Assembly: GCF_011516835.1 (NCBI RefSeq) | Contig: NZ_WOTB01000013.1 | Location: 1-64,000 of the forward strand | Source: Acetobacter musti | Lineage (GTDB): Bacteria; Pseudomonadota; Alphaproteobacteria; Acetobacterales; Acetobacteraceae | Direction: 5' to 3' | DNA length: 64,000 nt | Notes under the pieces: generated by a model | Databases searched by the model: none | Told to the model about the DNA's origin: nothing | What the model saw: the letters and a program-made list of their open reading frames with translations, nothing else | Shown here: positions 25,944 through 35,085 of the stretch, piece by piece | Numbering within the stretch: position 1 is the first letter of the stretch | Layout: each line of letters opens with the position of its first letter | Made by a program: the position numbers and the translations under genes

Positions 25944-27047
25944 TCAGACACGCTCCTCATCATCCAGCTTCGGCGCCAGCCTGTCGCCCACCGCCAGCAG
26001 CATCGCCGTCAGCGGTGAGGCCAGCATCAGCCCCGGAAACCCGAAAATCCCGCCGAAGAACGTCTGCGACAGCACCGTCAGACCCGGCGGCATCTGCACC
26101 GCCCGGCGCTGGATCATCGGCGCCAGCACATTCCCTTCGAAAAACTGTACGACACAGTACAGCGCCGCCACCATCGCCGTCTCGCGCAGACCCAGAGACA
26201 GCGCGATCAGCATCGTCGGCACCGCTCCCATGATCGCGCCGATATACGGGATAAAGTTACAGAGCGCCGCCAGAAAGCCCAGACTGAACGCCAGCGGTAC
26301 CCCGATGATCCACAGTCCGATCCCCGAGAGAAGCCCCACAACCGCCATATCCAGCGCCTGACCCGCCACCCACGCCCAGAGCGTCTCGGCGGCGACCAGC
26401 ATCACCTCACGCCCCTTGCCGCGCCATTTTCCCGGCACCAGCCGCAGAATGCCGTTCGCGTAAATGGACGGCGAGGCCGCGAAATAGATCCCTGCGATCA
26501 GCACCACCGCCATCGTACCCAGCGCGCCGAAGGCCGACCCCAGAAACCCCGTCATCGACCCCGCGATCCGCGACCCGAGCGACATCAGCCCCCCCTGGCC
26601 CCCGGTCCCGGCCTGGGTGCCCCCAAGCGACGATGGCAGATAATCCAGAAGCACCCGGCCCTGCGGCCACGTCGCCAGCTGATTCCGCAGCGCGACCGCC
26701 TGCGTCACCAGGGCATTCTGGAGCTTGGAGGCCTGCGCCACGATGTCCGAGCCGCTCGTCCAGCTGATCCCGACGATCGCGGCGACAAAGACAATGCACA
26801 CAACCGCCAGCGACCAGCCGTAAGGCAGTCTGGTTTTGCGGTGCAGCAGCCGCGCCAGACCATGCAGAATGACCGCGAACAGCGTGGCCGAAAACACCAC
26901 CATGATGACGTCGCCGATCAGCCAGACCGACAGCATCACCGCCGCGATCAGAAGCGCCAGACGCAACAGGGAGGCGATGTTCTGCGTGGCCGTCTCGACA
27001 GGTGTGGAGACAGCGTCGTGCTCGGCCGGATGCGGATCGGTTGTCAT
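25944..27047 (-). CDS. AI-2E family transporter (PerM-like permease)
   Basis: 367 residues with about eight spans. The family pattern is clear in the C-terminal half: GVPLAFSLGFLAALCNFIPY-IGA and VQFFEGNVLAPMIQRRAV, then FFGGIFGFPGLMLASPLTAM. Members export small molecules or ions; the substrate is unknown despite the family name. The ATG at 27047 has CAGGACTTT upstream and starts a normal N terminus. It is first in an operon with the lipoprotein and GDPD genes. Confidence 0.88.
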   Translation of the reverse strand: MTTDPHPAEHDAVSTPVETATQNIASLLRLALLIAAVMLSVWLIGDVIMVVFSATLFAVILHGLARLLHRKTRLPYGWSLAVVCIVFVAAIVGISWTSGSDIVAQASKLQNALVTQAVALRNQLATWPQGRVLLDYLPSSLGGTQAGTGGQGGLMSLGSRIAGSMTGFLGSAFGALGTMAVVLIAGIYFAASPSIYANGILRLVPGKWRGKGREVMLVAAETLWAWVAGQALDMAVVGLLSGIGLWIIGVPLAFSLGFLAALCNFIPYIGAIMGAVPTMLIALSLGLRETAMVAALYCVVQFFEGNVLAPMIQRRAVQMPPGLTVLSQTFFGGIFGFPGLMLASPLTAMLLAVGDRLAPKLDDEERV

Positions 27048-27320
27048 AAAGTCCTGTGGCGCCAAAATAAGAAGAACGAGACCGGAATGGCACCCGCACC
27101 GCGGGCAGGCACGCTCGGGCGTCCGTGTAACGCTCTGATGAGCCACAGGTCCTGGGCTCCTGGCGCAATTTTTTCAAGTAGGGAAAGGAAAATCAGCCCG
27201 CGCCCCGTGCCAGCGCACCCTTCCGATGATCGATAACATTTCGTCACGGTTCGTATCTCGGCACACCGTCCATCGCCCGCCACACTGTAACGGAAGATCC
27301 CGGTTCCCGAAGAGGACTGA

Positions 27321-27764
27321 ATGCGCCGAAAGACCTCCGCCTGCCTGCTTGCTGCAACTCTCATTCTCCTCTCGGCCTGCGAAAAACCAGATCCCGACAC
27401 CTGCGAAAGAAAACATGGCCGGTCGATGATGGGCCGGGTCGGTCGCGGCCTCGGTATGCTCGGCGGTATGGCCGGGGGCATGGGCGGCGGCGTGGGACAG
27501 GGCGTCGGCATGGGCATGCGCGGCCTCTCCACTCTCGCCGGCCTTGCAGACGATGAGGGCGGCTCCGGTGGCGGTCCGGACGGCAGAATGGGGGGAGGAA
27601 TGGGAGGCGGCTTGCATGGCGGCTCTTCCGGCGACGACCAGAACCGGATGGATAATATCTCTCCCTGCGGCACTGCGCAGAAACATACAGGTCGCATCCT
27701 CCCGGATCATGCTCCGGACGAAGAGGTCGATCCCTCGCAGATCCGTTTCAGTGAGGATAAATAA
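27321..27764 (+). CDS. Gly/Met-rich small lipoprotein
   Basis: 147 residues. ACLLAATLILLSACEKPDPD is a clear lipoprotein signal with Cys at the cleavage site. Residues about 36-105 are a low-complexity run of Gly and Met (GRGLGMLGGMAGGMGGGVGQ), then Gly/Ser with Asp. The tail (DEEVDPSQIRFSEDK) is acidic. Methionine clusters can bind copper or silver in periplasmic proteins, but that is speculation here. It stands alone, divergent from the AI-2E operon and next to a decayed TonB receptor. Confidence 0.7.
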   Translation: MRRKTSACLLAATLILLSACEKPDPDTCERKHGRSMMGRVGRGLGMLGGMAGGMGGGVGQGVGMGMRGLSTLAGLADDEGGSGGGPDGRMGGGMGGGLHGGSSGDDQNRMDNISPCGTAQKHTGRILPDHAPDEEVDPSQIRFSEDK

Positions 27765-27770
27765 CTCCGC

Positions 27771-28260
27771 TCAGAACTCTGTGCTGACCATCCCGAAATA
27801 TTCGCGCATGGCACCCAGAGACTGATAATCTCCGCCTGCCGGTAAGCCGCTCTGGCCCATCATCGAAATATATTTCGAGCTGAACGGATTACAGACGTTA
27901 AACGTGACCATCACATTCTACATCGCCCGGTGAATACCGCGTCCCGGCATTAGCCAGCCAGTAAGACGGCGCATGTGTGTCGTTGATCACGCTGCAAGGT
28001 CATTTCGAGTGGTAATTCACATCGAAACTGACGTTGAACCGTCGCCAGGTATCATTCGCCTACGCCTTGTATCTGACCCGAGGATAGCCGGTCATCTTCG
28101 CACCGTGCACATCATGGAAAATCCCGTCGCCATCCATGATGCTGACATTCGATCCATACGTCATGTGATTGTAGCTCACAGAACTGAACAGCGAGAGTCC
28201 GCGCATGACACCCTGCGCCAAAGGCCACACCGACACGCCCTTTCGTACTCAGCAATCCCG
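27771..28260 (-). pseudogene. TonB-dependent receptor remnant (C-terminal barrel)
   Basis: Reading the minus strand from 28200 gives GLSLFSSVSYNHMTYGSNVS, MTGYPRVRYKA, a TAG, ANDTWRRFNVSFDVNYHSK, a TGA, PSYWLANAGTRYSPGD, then after a frameshift VTFNVCNPFSSKYISMMGQS and LGAMREYFGMVSTEF with TGA at 27771. The order and style (alternating strands, YWLANAGTRYSP, NPF-KYI, REYFGMV) are those of the last strands of a TonB-dependent receptor. At least two stops and one or two frameshifts are present, and the plug and most of the barrel are missing. Confidence 0.78.
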
Positions 28261-28394
28261 GTGAAAACAATCCGCCGGAGTGGAATATGAAAACAGCCTC
28301 TCAGCAATGGCCTTGCTCCGACGACCGGTTGCTTTACGTACCGCAAACGTGGCCCACGGCGATCCCGCCGCTATCTCCGTTGCAGGACCAGCCG

Positions 28395-28796
28395 TCAGTG
28401 CAGATGTCCGTGCCCCGGACTGCCGGCCTCGCGCACATGGCACGCCCGGCATTCGTGCACGGGACCGGCACGCCGGTTCTGTTCCTGCTGGTTCAGATGA
28501 CATCCCACACAGAACGCATGGAACTGATCATGAATGACCGATGCCACGGCAGGTGTTGCTTTGTGACAGGCAATGCAGGTTCTGTGCACTGCCGGTGTGA
28601 CGACCGGTTTCAGAAAGTCATGATGACACGTCACGCAGTTAAATCCGCCATGCGCCCGGTGATGGAACACGAGGGGAATATCCTGTCCGCGAGCGACGGT
28701 CATCCGATGCCCGAGCACTGCGGCGCCGAAGAGAAGCACAATTCCCGCCGCCGTCAGAAAAAGCGGCAGAGCGCGTCTTATCCTTACCGCCGCCAT
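28395..28796 (-). CDS. Tetraheme cytochrome c (c3/c7-like), membrane-anchored
   Basis: 133 residues. Four heme-attachment sites, CVTCHH, CIACHK, CVGCHL and CRACHV, with additional histidines (FHHRAH, VHRTC, IHDQFH) suited to bis-His ligation. The N-terminal hydrophobic stretch (PLFLTAAGIVLLFGAAVLG) is a signal anchor, so the hemes face the periplasm. The ATG at 28796 overlaps the stop of the upstream di-heme membrane protein by 13 bases. The pair suggests electron flow from the membrane b hemes to a periplasmic acceptor, perhaps a metal; the acceptor is not known. Confidence 0.82.
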   Translation of the reverse strand: MAAVRIRRALPLFLTAAGIVLLFGAAVLGHRMTVARGQDIPLVFHHRAHGGFNCVTCHHDFLKPVVTPAVHRTCIACHKATPAVASVIHDQFHAFCVGCHLNQQEQNRRAGPVHECRACHVREAGSPGHGHLH

Positions 28797-29518
28797 AACA
28801 GAAATGCCGCTGTCTCTATGGTAGCAGCACAGAAAATGACACCCGCCAGCATTCCGGCCAGATGCCTTGTGTGGATGCGCCGCTTCCACCCCGGCCGGAC
28901 CGTTACGCGTGCCAGCAGCCACCGTTCGGTCGCCGGCAGAACCAGCGCAACGGCGGCAACGCTTACGCAGGCCCATACCTGCCACGACAGGACGACGTGA
29001 ACCCGTGTGGTCACGATATGAAATACGGACCCGCCGAGCACCGCCGATGCCAGAATCACATGGGAAATCCGGAAAATTCCCGCCGTGGCAAAGAGCCGTC
29101 GCCATACCCTGCGGAATGCCAGCCCCGGCGTGAGCATCGCCAGAAAGGCCGCCAGCGCTCCGAACTGCATCCCCGGTGTGCCGGATGGCCAGAAATCATA
29201 TAATATCTGCGGATCGGTCACGACGATCGCCCCGATATGAAAGGCAAGGAAGCCGAGAAACAGGGCCGTCAGCCAGCGATGCAGCGACAGAAAGAATTTC
29301 CCGTCGAAAAACGGGAAAGGCAGTGGCCGGCCAGTGAACGTAAAAAGCGTCAGCAGAAAAAAGAACGCTCCGAAACCCCCGATCATCGCGACATCCCATG
29401 GCAGGGACAGATGAAGATCATCTCGTGCCCTCCAGAAGCTGAGCAGGAAGACGCTGTAAGCGCAAAGCAGCGGAAGGCTGAGAAACATCCGGATAAAAGG
29501 CTTTGTTTTCAGCGACAC
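28784..29518 (-). CDS. Ferric-reductase-like di-heme membrane protein
   Basis: 244 residues with six likely spans. Two histidine pairs have the same 13-residue spacing: HRWLTALFLGFLAFH and HVILASAVLGGSVFH, on two adjacent helices. This is the heme-binding layout of ferric reductase/NOX-type transmembrane domains. No flavin or NAD(P) domain is attached. It is the first gene of a two-gene unit with the tetraheme cytochrome. The family is inferred from topology and histidine spacing. Confidence 0.7.
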   Translation of the reverse strand: MSLKTKPFIRMFLSLPLLCAYSVFLLSFWRARDDLHLSLPWDVAMIGGFGAFFFLLTLFTFTGRPLPFPFFDGKFFLSLHRWLTALFLGFLAFHIGAIVVTDPQILYDFWPSGTPGMQFGALAAFLAMLTPGLAFRRVWRRLFATAGIFRISHVILASAVLGGSVFHIVTTRVHVVLSWQVWACVSVAAVALVLPATERWLLARVTVRPGWKRRIHTRHLAGMLAGVIFCAATIETAAFLLWRR

Positions 29519-29725
29519 TTACGTCACGATGGTTACGGAAAAGCAATATAATGCCCGGGTCACACCGTCAATCCGGCGAGGGTCGCATCGTTTGCGATAA
29601 CGACGCAGACAGAGACAGGTTTTCACAGATTTTGTAAGCTGCCCTGTAACCGGAAGACTTCACGGCATGAACCACAGCCAGGCACGCGCGGCTGGTGCCG
29701 GATCAGAAAAAAGGATCATCGTCAG

Positions 29726-30238
29726 ATGGATGGAGCCGACGAAAAACTCTTCGTATTTTACCTGGGCGGATCAGTAAAAGGTGGGAATATCGAGGTTCAC
29801 GATATCCAGTTTGTCGCCGCGCGGAAAGTGGAGGAGGCATACCCGTTTCTGGCCCGCCAGTGGTTCGGGATCAGAGAGTCTCTGCATCTCGACGCCTATG
29901 GCATTCTCGACTGGGCGGACGGCCACCGGATCGTGCTGAAACCGGGAAGACCCGCAGGGCGGAAGAAGCTGTTTTTCGTCAATATGGGCGGATACCTTCC
30001 CGGCGAACTGCGGGAAGACCATCAGTTCGCATTTTTCGTCGCCGAAACAGTGGAAGATGCAAAGCGGAAAGCCATATCCTCGCTTCTCACCGACTGTATT
30101 CACCAGCACAGAGACAACCTCATGGATGTCGATGACTGCATCCTGATCGAAGCCTTCCGGAACAGCTGCGTTCACCTGGAGCCCGCTCCCGAAGGCCGCG
30201 CCTTCAGCGCCGCCTGGCAGGGTTACCGGCCGATCTGA
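29726..30238 (+). CDS. DUF1543 domain protein
   Basis: 170 residues, soluble. KLFVFYLGGSVKGGNIEVHD and the second-half repeat KLFFVNMGGYLPGELREDHQ with AFFVAETVEDAKRKA match the two-fold DUF1543 pattern. No biochemical function is established to my knowledge. It is convergent with the ABC-F gene, 10 bases apart. Confidence 0.8.
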   Translation: MDGADEKLFVFYLGGSVKGGNIEVHDIQFVAARKVEEAYPFLARQWFGIRESLHLDAYGILDWADGHRIVLKPGRPAGRKKLFFVNMGGYLPGELREDHQFAFFVAETVEDAKRKAISSLLTDCIHQHRDNLMDVDDCILIEAFRNSCVHLEPAPEGRAFSAAWQGYRPI

Positions 30239-30248
30239 AGCGCCCGTC

Positions 30249-32147
30249 TCATTCGCCACCGCTCGCCTCCTCCAGTTCCCCCTGAGCGGCAAACCAGTCA
30301 GCCTCCGCCTTTTCCTCATCTTTCCGCAGTGTCGCAAGTTTTGTCGTCAGCCGCGTCACTTCCTCTGCGCCGCCCTCAACATACAGCCCCGGATCGGCCA
30401 GCCTTGCCTCCAGCGTCGCGCATTCGACGCTGAGTTTCGTCACCCGCGTCTCGGCGTCCTTCACCCGCTTGCGCAGCGGCGCCAGCGCCTTGCGTGCCTG
30501 CGCCCGCTCCCGGCGATCTTCCTTCCGTCCGGCGGACGTGCCGTCCACCTGCTTTCCGCTCGCAGCACGGGCGGCGGCACGGGACTGCTCGATCAGCCAC
30601 GCGCGGTATTCCGCCATGTCGCCATCAAACGGCGTGACCCTGCCGTCACCCACCAGCCACAGGCGGTCCGCCACCATTTCCACCAGATGCGGATCATGGC
30701 TGATCAGCAACACGGCTCCCTGAAATTCCGACAGCGCCCGCACCAGAGCGTCCTTGGCATCCAGATCAAGATGGTTCGTCGGCTCATCCAGAATCAGCAG
30801 CTGCGGCGCATCACGTGTCGCCAGCGCCAGCAACAGCCGCGCTTTCTCACCCCCCGAAAGCTGCGACACCTGTGTCTCAGCCTTCGACGCGTTCAGCCCA
30901 AACCGCGCCAGCTGCGAACGCACCTCCGTCGGCGTCGCTTTCGGCAGCGCCCGCGCCATATGCTGAATCGGCGTTTCCTCCATCACCAGCTCTTCCGCCT
31001 GATGCTGCGCGAAATATCCGACCTTCAGGCGCGAACTTCGGGCAATCGTCCCTGACATCGGCTCCAGACGTCCCGCTACCAGCTTCGCGAAGGTCGATTT
31101 GCCGTTGCCGTTCGCACCCAGCAGCGCAATCCGGTCTTCCATATCCAGCCGCAGCGACAGATCGGACAGAATCACCCGGTCGCCATATCCCGCCGTCACA
31201 TGCTCCATCGTCAGCATCGGCGGCGGCAGTTCCTGCGGCTCGGGAAACGAGAACTGCGTCGGGGCATCCTCAACGACGCTCTCGATCACCGGCAGTTTCT
31301 CCAGCGCCTTGATCCGCGCCTGAGCCTGCCGCGCCTTCGTCGCCTTTGCCCGGAACCGGTCCACAAAGGACTGCATATGCGCCCGCCGCGCCGCGATCTT
31401 CTCCGCCGCCCGCGCCTGCTGCAGCGCCTGCTCGGTCCGGATGCGGACAAATTCCTCATACCCGCCCGGAGTCAGCGACAGTTTGCCCCGGTCCAGATGC
31501 GCGATCGCATCCACACAGGAATCGAGCAGGCCCCGGTCATGGCTGACGATCAGCGCCGCCCCCGAAAACCGTGACAGCCATCCTTCCAGCCACAGCGTCG
31601 CTTCAAGATCGAGATGATTCGTCGGCTCATCGAGCAGCAGCAGATCCGGCTCCAGAAACAGCGCCGTCGCCAGCGCCACACGCATCCGCCAGCCACCGGA
31701 AAAGTCGGACACCGGCCGGAGCTGCGCCGCTGCATCGAATCCCAGCCCCGCCAGAATGCTCCCCGCCCGCGCCGGCGCGCTGTCCGCGCCGATAGCCCCC
31801 AGCCGCTCGTGAATCTCCGCGATCCGCTGCGGCTCCGTTGCCGTCTCCGCCTCGGTCAGCAGCGCTGCCCGCTCGGTGTCCCCGGCCAGCACCGTGTCGA
31901 TCAGTGACATGGGACCGGACGGCGCCTCCTGCTTCACCCGCCCCATCCGGGCGCGCGACGACAGCCTGATCTCTCCGCCATCCGGCTGAATATCCCCCGC
32001 GATCGCTCCCATCAGGGTCGATTTCCCGGCTCCGTTGCGGCCTATCAGCCCCACTTTGCGCCCCGGCTCGATCGAAAGGTTCGCCTGATCCAGCAACGTG
32101 CGGCCGCCAATGCGAAGAGTCAGGTCTGTGATAACAAGAAGGCTCAC
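30249..32147 (-). CDS. ABC-F family ATPase (YheS/Uup-like)
   Basis: 632 residues, two ABC domains and no membrane segments. Walker A motifs are GLIGRNGAGKSTL and ALLGANGNGKSTF; signature motifs are FSGGWRMRVALA and LSGGEKARLLLA; Walker B motifs are LLLLDEPTNHLDLE and LLILDEPTNHLDLD. A linker rich in Arg/Lys lies between them, and a C-terminal coiled coil (LAPLRKRVKDAETRVTKL) follows. ABC-F proteins act on the ribosome. The GTG at 32147 (VSLLVITDL) is preferred; the frame is open further upstream but that part runs into the divergent ndk region. Confidence 0.9.
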   Translation of the reverse strand: MSLLVITDLTLRIGGRTLLDQANLSIEPGRKVGLIGRNGAGKSTLMGAIAGDIQPDGGEIRLSSRARMGRVKQEAPSGPMSLIDTVLAGDTERAALLTEAETATEPQRIAEIHERLGAIGADSAPARAGSILAGLGFDAAAQLRPVSDFSGGWRMRVALATALFLEPDLLLLDEPTNHLDLEATLWLEGWLSRFSGAALIVSHDRGLLDSCVDAIAHLDRGKLSLTPGGYEEFVRIRTEQALQQARAAEKIAARRAHMQSFVDRFRAKATKARQAQARIKALEKLPVIESVVEDAPTQFSFPEPQELPPPMLTMEHVTAGYGDRVILSDLSLRLDMEDRIALLGANGNGKSTFAKLVAGRLEPMSGTIARSSRLKVGYFAQHQAEELVMEETPIQHMARALPKATPTEVRSQLARFGLNASKAETQVSQLSGGEKARLLLALATRDAPQLLILDEPTNHLDLDAKDALVRALSEFQGAVLLISHDPHLVEMVADRLWLVGDGRVTPFDGDMAEYRAWLIEQSRAAARAASGKQVDGTSAGRKEDRRERAQARKALAPLRKRVKDAETRVTKLSVECATLEARLADPGLYVEGGAEEVTRLTTKLATLRKDEEKAEADWFAAQGELEEASGGE

Positions 32148-32348
32148 GAAAGTCTCACTACAGATCGTCCAGAGTTCAGGGTGCGCCGGACCAAGCCGGC
32201 GCCGCGCCATCCCGCCATAGCATCCGTCTGCGTAAAGCCCTACCCGTCGCCGCGATAATGCTCTAGATGAGCGCTGCCCGCGGGCCGTCATGATCCGCGA
32301 CCCGTCCCGGATACCGACCGGGCAGAAACGAGAATGAGGAGCCGACCA

Positions 32349-32771
32349 ATGGCTGTCGAACGCACACTTTCCATCATCAAGCCCGATGCAACGCGCCGCA
32401 ACCTGACCGGCAAAATCAATGCCGTGTTCGAAGACAATGGCCTGCGCATCGTCGCCCAGAAGCGCGCCCAGCTCAGTCCGGCCCAGGCCGGCGCGTTCTA
32501 CGCTGTGCACATGGAGCGCCCGTTTTACGGCGATCTGGTCTCTTTCATGACTTCCGGCCCGGTTGTCATCCAGGTTCTCGAAGGCGAGAACGCCGTCGCG
32601 AAGAACCGTGAAGTCATGGGCGCCACCGACCCGAAGAAGGCCGACGCCGGCACCATCCGTGCCCAGTTCGCCGAGAGCATCGAAGCCAACTCCGTGCATG
32701 GCTCTGACAGCGCCGAGAACGCTGCGAACGAAATCCGCTTCTTCTTCGCAGAGACGGAAATCCTTCCCTAA
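32349..32771 (+). CDS. ndk: Nucleoside diphosphate kinase
   Basis: 140 residues. Balances NTP pools by phosphate transfer through His117 in [10 protein letters not shown]. The start [15 protein letters not shown] and the [11 protein letters not shown] segment are canonical. The ATG at 32349 follows GAGGAG. It is divergent from the ABC-F gene. Confidence 0.97.
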   Translation: MAVERTLSIIKPDATRRNLTGKINAVFEDNGLRIVAQKRAQLSPAQAGAFYAVHMERPFYGDLVSFMTSGPVVIQVLEGENAVAKNREVMGATDPKKADAGTIRAQFAESIEANSVHGSDSAENAANEIRFFFAETEILP

Positions 32772-33008
32772 GCCAACTGCGTCAGGCGCGGGCAGGGAAG
32801 GGCGGTCAGCCCCGCTCTTTCCTCCCGCGCAGATCCGGACCGCCTGTTTCCGGTTCCGGATTTTCTCATCTGGCTTTTATCCGATACGGGTGATAGCCAT
32901 ACGGAAAGGACTGTCTGACGGGGCGTCTGTCCTGATACAGCGTAGATGGTCTTTACTGTGTCTGAGGCTGCCCCGGATGCAGCCGCCGACAGCAGGATCT
33001 GATTATTC

Positions 33009-34538
33009 ATGACGTCTCCCGCGCCTGGCGCCGTCAAACCCCACCATATTCTGTCCAATACCGCCTGGAACATGCTCGGTCGGGTCGCTCCCGTTCTGGT
33101 GGCACTTCTCGTTACCCCGAAACTGATTCACATGATGGGCCTGTCCCGCTGGGGCATCTTCACCATCGCTCTCAGCCTCGTCGGCTCCTTCGGCATCTTC
33201 GATCTCGGTCTCGGCCGCGCACTGACACGCGCCATCGCCGACCGGGTCGTTAACGATCCGGATAAGGACTCCGTCGCCGATCTCTCGCTGACCGGCACCG
33301 TCATTCTTGGCGGCATAGGAATATTTGGTGGAATCGTGGCCGCTATCGCCGTGCATGTATGGGTGCAGCATGGCCTGAAGGTTCCGCCGGAGCTGGAACA
33401 CGAGACAAAGCTCGCGCTCTGGGTGCTCTGTGCAACAGCTCCGTTCGTCATGGTCAACGCCGCCATGTGGGGCATTATGACCGCCTATCAGGCATTCCGT
33501 GTTGTTAACCTCATCAGTGTTCCCATCTCGGTCATGTATTATCTTGGGCCGCTGCTCGTTCTTCTGGTCTGGAACAGTCTTTTCGGCGTAATGCTCTCGC
33601 TCGCAGCCTGTCGGCTGCTGATGACCGCTGTCTATCTGAAGATCTGCCTCGATCTTATGCCGACTCTGAGAACAGCGCGCTTCCGGCCGCATCTCATGAA
33701 GCCGCTGCTCCATATCGGCGGATGGATGACCGTCTCCAATCTTGCCTTTCCGATCCTCGTGTATTTCGATCGTTTCATGATCGCCAGCATCGTCTCGGTC
33801 GCCGCCACGGCGTTCTATACGACGCCTCTCGATGTCGTCAGTCGCTTCTCAATTCTCACCAATGCCGTCGCGGGCTCGGCATATCCCGCTTTTTCGGCGT
33901 CCTGGCGAACTGATATTCCTGTTACAGTCGAACTGTTCCGGACCAGTGTGCTGACCATGTGCGCGCTTATGTTTCCGGTGTGTTTCGTCGCATCCCTGTT
34001 CAGCCAGACCTTCCTGACACTCTGGATTGATCCTCTTTTCGCCGCGAACAGCACCCTGATCATGAAACTGCTTTGCCTGGGCGTTTTCGCCGGGGCGCTC
34101 GATACGATCTGCGCGGGATTTCTCGACGCGATCGGCCGCCCCGATACCAGCGCAAAGCTGTCTCTTGGAGAACTCTGCCTCTATCTGCCCGTGCTGTTCC
34201 TGTTCCTGAAGCTTTTCGGTATCATTGGCGCCGCTATCGCCTGGGCTCTCCGCTGCATGATCGATGTTCATATCAGGGCGCTGATCTGTGTGACTCTCTA
34301 TCGTCCCCTGAGTGACGGCATCATCCGCACATTACCCGTCGTTATCGCCGCGTTCGCATGTCTGACCCTGGCGCTGGTCAATATCCCCGTCATGTTTGGC
34401 GTCGCGGCCGCCGTCACGGTTCCGGTATTCTTTTATGCCCTGCTATGGTTCGGCTGCATGAACGTGCATGAGCGCACCGCCTTCAAAACCGTGCTGGCCA
34501 GGTTGACCGGACGTCTGACACACCCGAAACCAGTCTGA
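33009..34538 (+). CDS. Wzx-type polysaccharide flippase (MOP superfamily)
   Basis: 509 residues, about 12-14 spans. It begins HILSNTAWNMLGRVAPVLVALLVTP and continues MGLSRWGIFTIALSLVGSFG with IFDLGLGRALTRAIA, the usual N terminus of lipid-linked oligosaccharide flippases. It should move undecaprenyl-linked glycans across the inner membrane. No glycosyltransferase or polymerase is adjacent, so its glycan is unknown. G+C is somewhat lower than its neighbours. Confidence 0.85.
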   Translation: MTSPAPGAVKPHHILSNTAWNMLGRVAPVLVALLVTPKLIHMMGLSRWGIFTIALSLVGSFGIFDLGLGRALTRAIADRVVNDPDKDSVADLSLTGTVILGGIGIFGGIVAAIAVHVWVQHGLKVPPELEHETKLALWVLCATAPFVMVNAAMWGIMTAYQAFRVVNLISVPISVMYYLGPLLVLLVWNSLFGVMLSLAACRLLMTAVYLKICLDLMPTLRTARFRPHLMKPLLHIGGWMTVSNLAFPILVYFDRFMIASIVSVAATAFYTTPLDVVSRFSILTNAVAGSAYPAFSASWRTDIPVTVELFRTSVLTMCALMFPVCFVASLFSQTFLTLWIDPLFAANSTLIMKLLCLGVFAGALDTICAGFLDAIGRPDTSAKLSLGELCLYLPVLFLFLKLFGIIGAAIAWALRCMIDVHIRALICVTLYRPLSDGIIRTLPVVIAAFACLTLALVNIPVMFGVAAAVTVPVFFYALLWFGCMNVHERTAFKTVLARLTGRLTHPKPV

Positions 34539-34961
34539 CAAATCCGGTCTGGCAGAAACGGCCTTCATCCCAGCTGAGAGACTGAGTGGTGGAGCGCTCC
34601 TCCCTTATGATGTCCCGCTCAGCCCGGCGCTTCTTCCGGGAACAAACTTCGCTGGCAGGCAACAGCACCCGTTGCCTGCCCGGCCGTGCCGGCAAGAAGT
34701 CAGCATAGAGCCGGTTGTCCACCGGCGCGGAACGCCTTCCCGTATCGGGGAAAGCAGCGCCACTCTGATCAAAGCTCCTATGCCGGTATGAGCCGTCAGC
34801 CCAATATCATATTCGCCACGCTCAGATCCCGATAACCGGTCCCGGCAAGAGGTTATGACGCGAGACATATTCCCGGACAATCCGCAAAAACGGACGCCAG
34901 AAATGGCAGACCGTACATCCGTTGACAGCACCACATAACCCGGTCTGTAATCCGTTTGCAC
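34539..34961. other. Gap between flippase gene and the CLC leader
   Basis: No gene is supported. The minus strand has open frames with fragments such as TVCHFWRPFLRIVREYVSRH that might come from a decayed gene, but no family is recognisable and each frame is short. Confidence 0.4.
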
Positions 34962-35046
34962 GGCAATGGATTCTGCCTGACCTCTGAGCGTGGATCTCCA
35001 CGTACAGGTCGAACCGCTCCGCAAAGGAGCTGATGATTCCTGACAG
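34962..35046 (+). ncRNA. Probable fluoride riboswitch (crcB motif)
   Basis: GGCA-ATGGATTC-TGCC (34962-34977) fits P1 with its conserved AUGG loop. A variable hairpin (GACCT/AGGTC around CGTGG/CCACG) follows, then AACC-GCTCC-GCAAA-GGAGC-TGATGATTCCTGACAG (35012-35046), which closely follows the conserved 3' half of the motif (AACC, short stem, UGAUGA, pseudoknot strand). The loop-to-3' pseudoknot (GGATT with ATTCC) has one mismatch. The gene behind it is a fluoride-type CLC, the classic partner. Recognised by eye from remembered examples. Confidence 0.7.
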
Positions 35047-35079
35047 AACCGCTTCTCCGGAAGCATGATGGCAGGAGTC
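35035..35079 (+). promoter_or_regulatory. SD-masking expression platform of the fluoride riboswitch
   Basis: The aptamer's 3' strand GATTCCTG (35035-35042) can pair along all eight bases (one T-G wobble) with CAGGAGTC (35072-35079), which contains the ribosome binding site of the ATG at 35086. The hairpin GCTTC-TCCG-GAAGC (35051-35064) lies between them. Ligand binding would hold GATTCC in the pseudoknot and free the ribosome binding site. This implies translational ON control. Confidence 0.6.
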
Positions 35080-35085
35080 CGCCCG

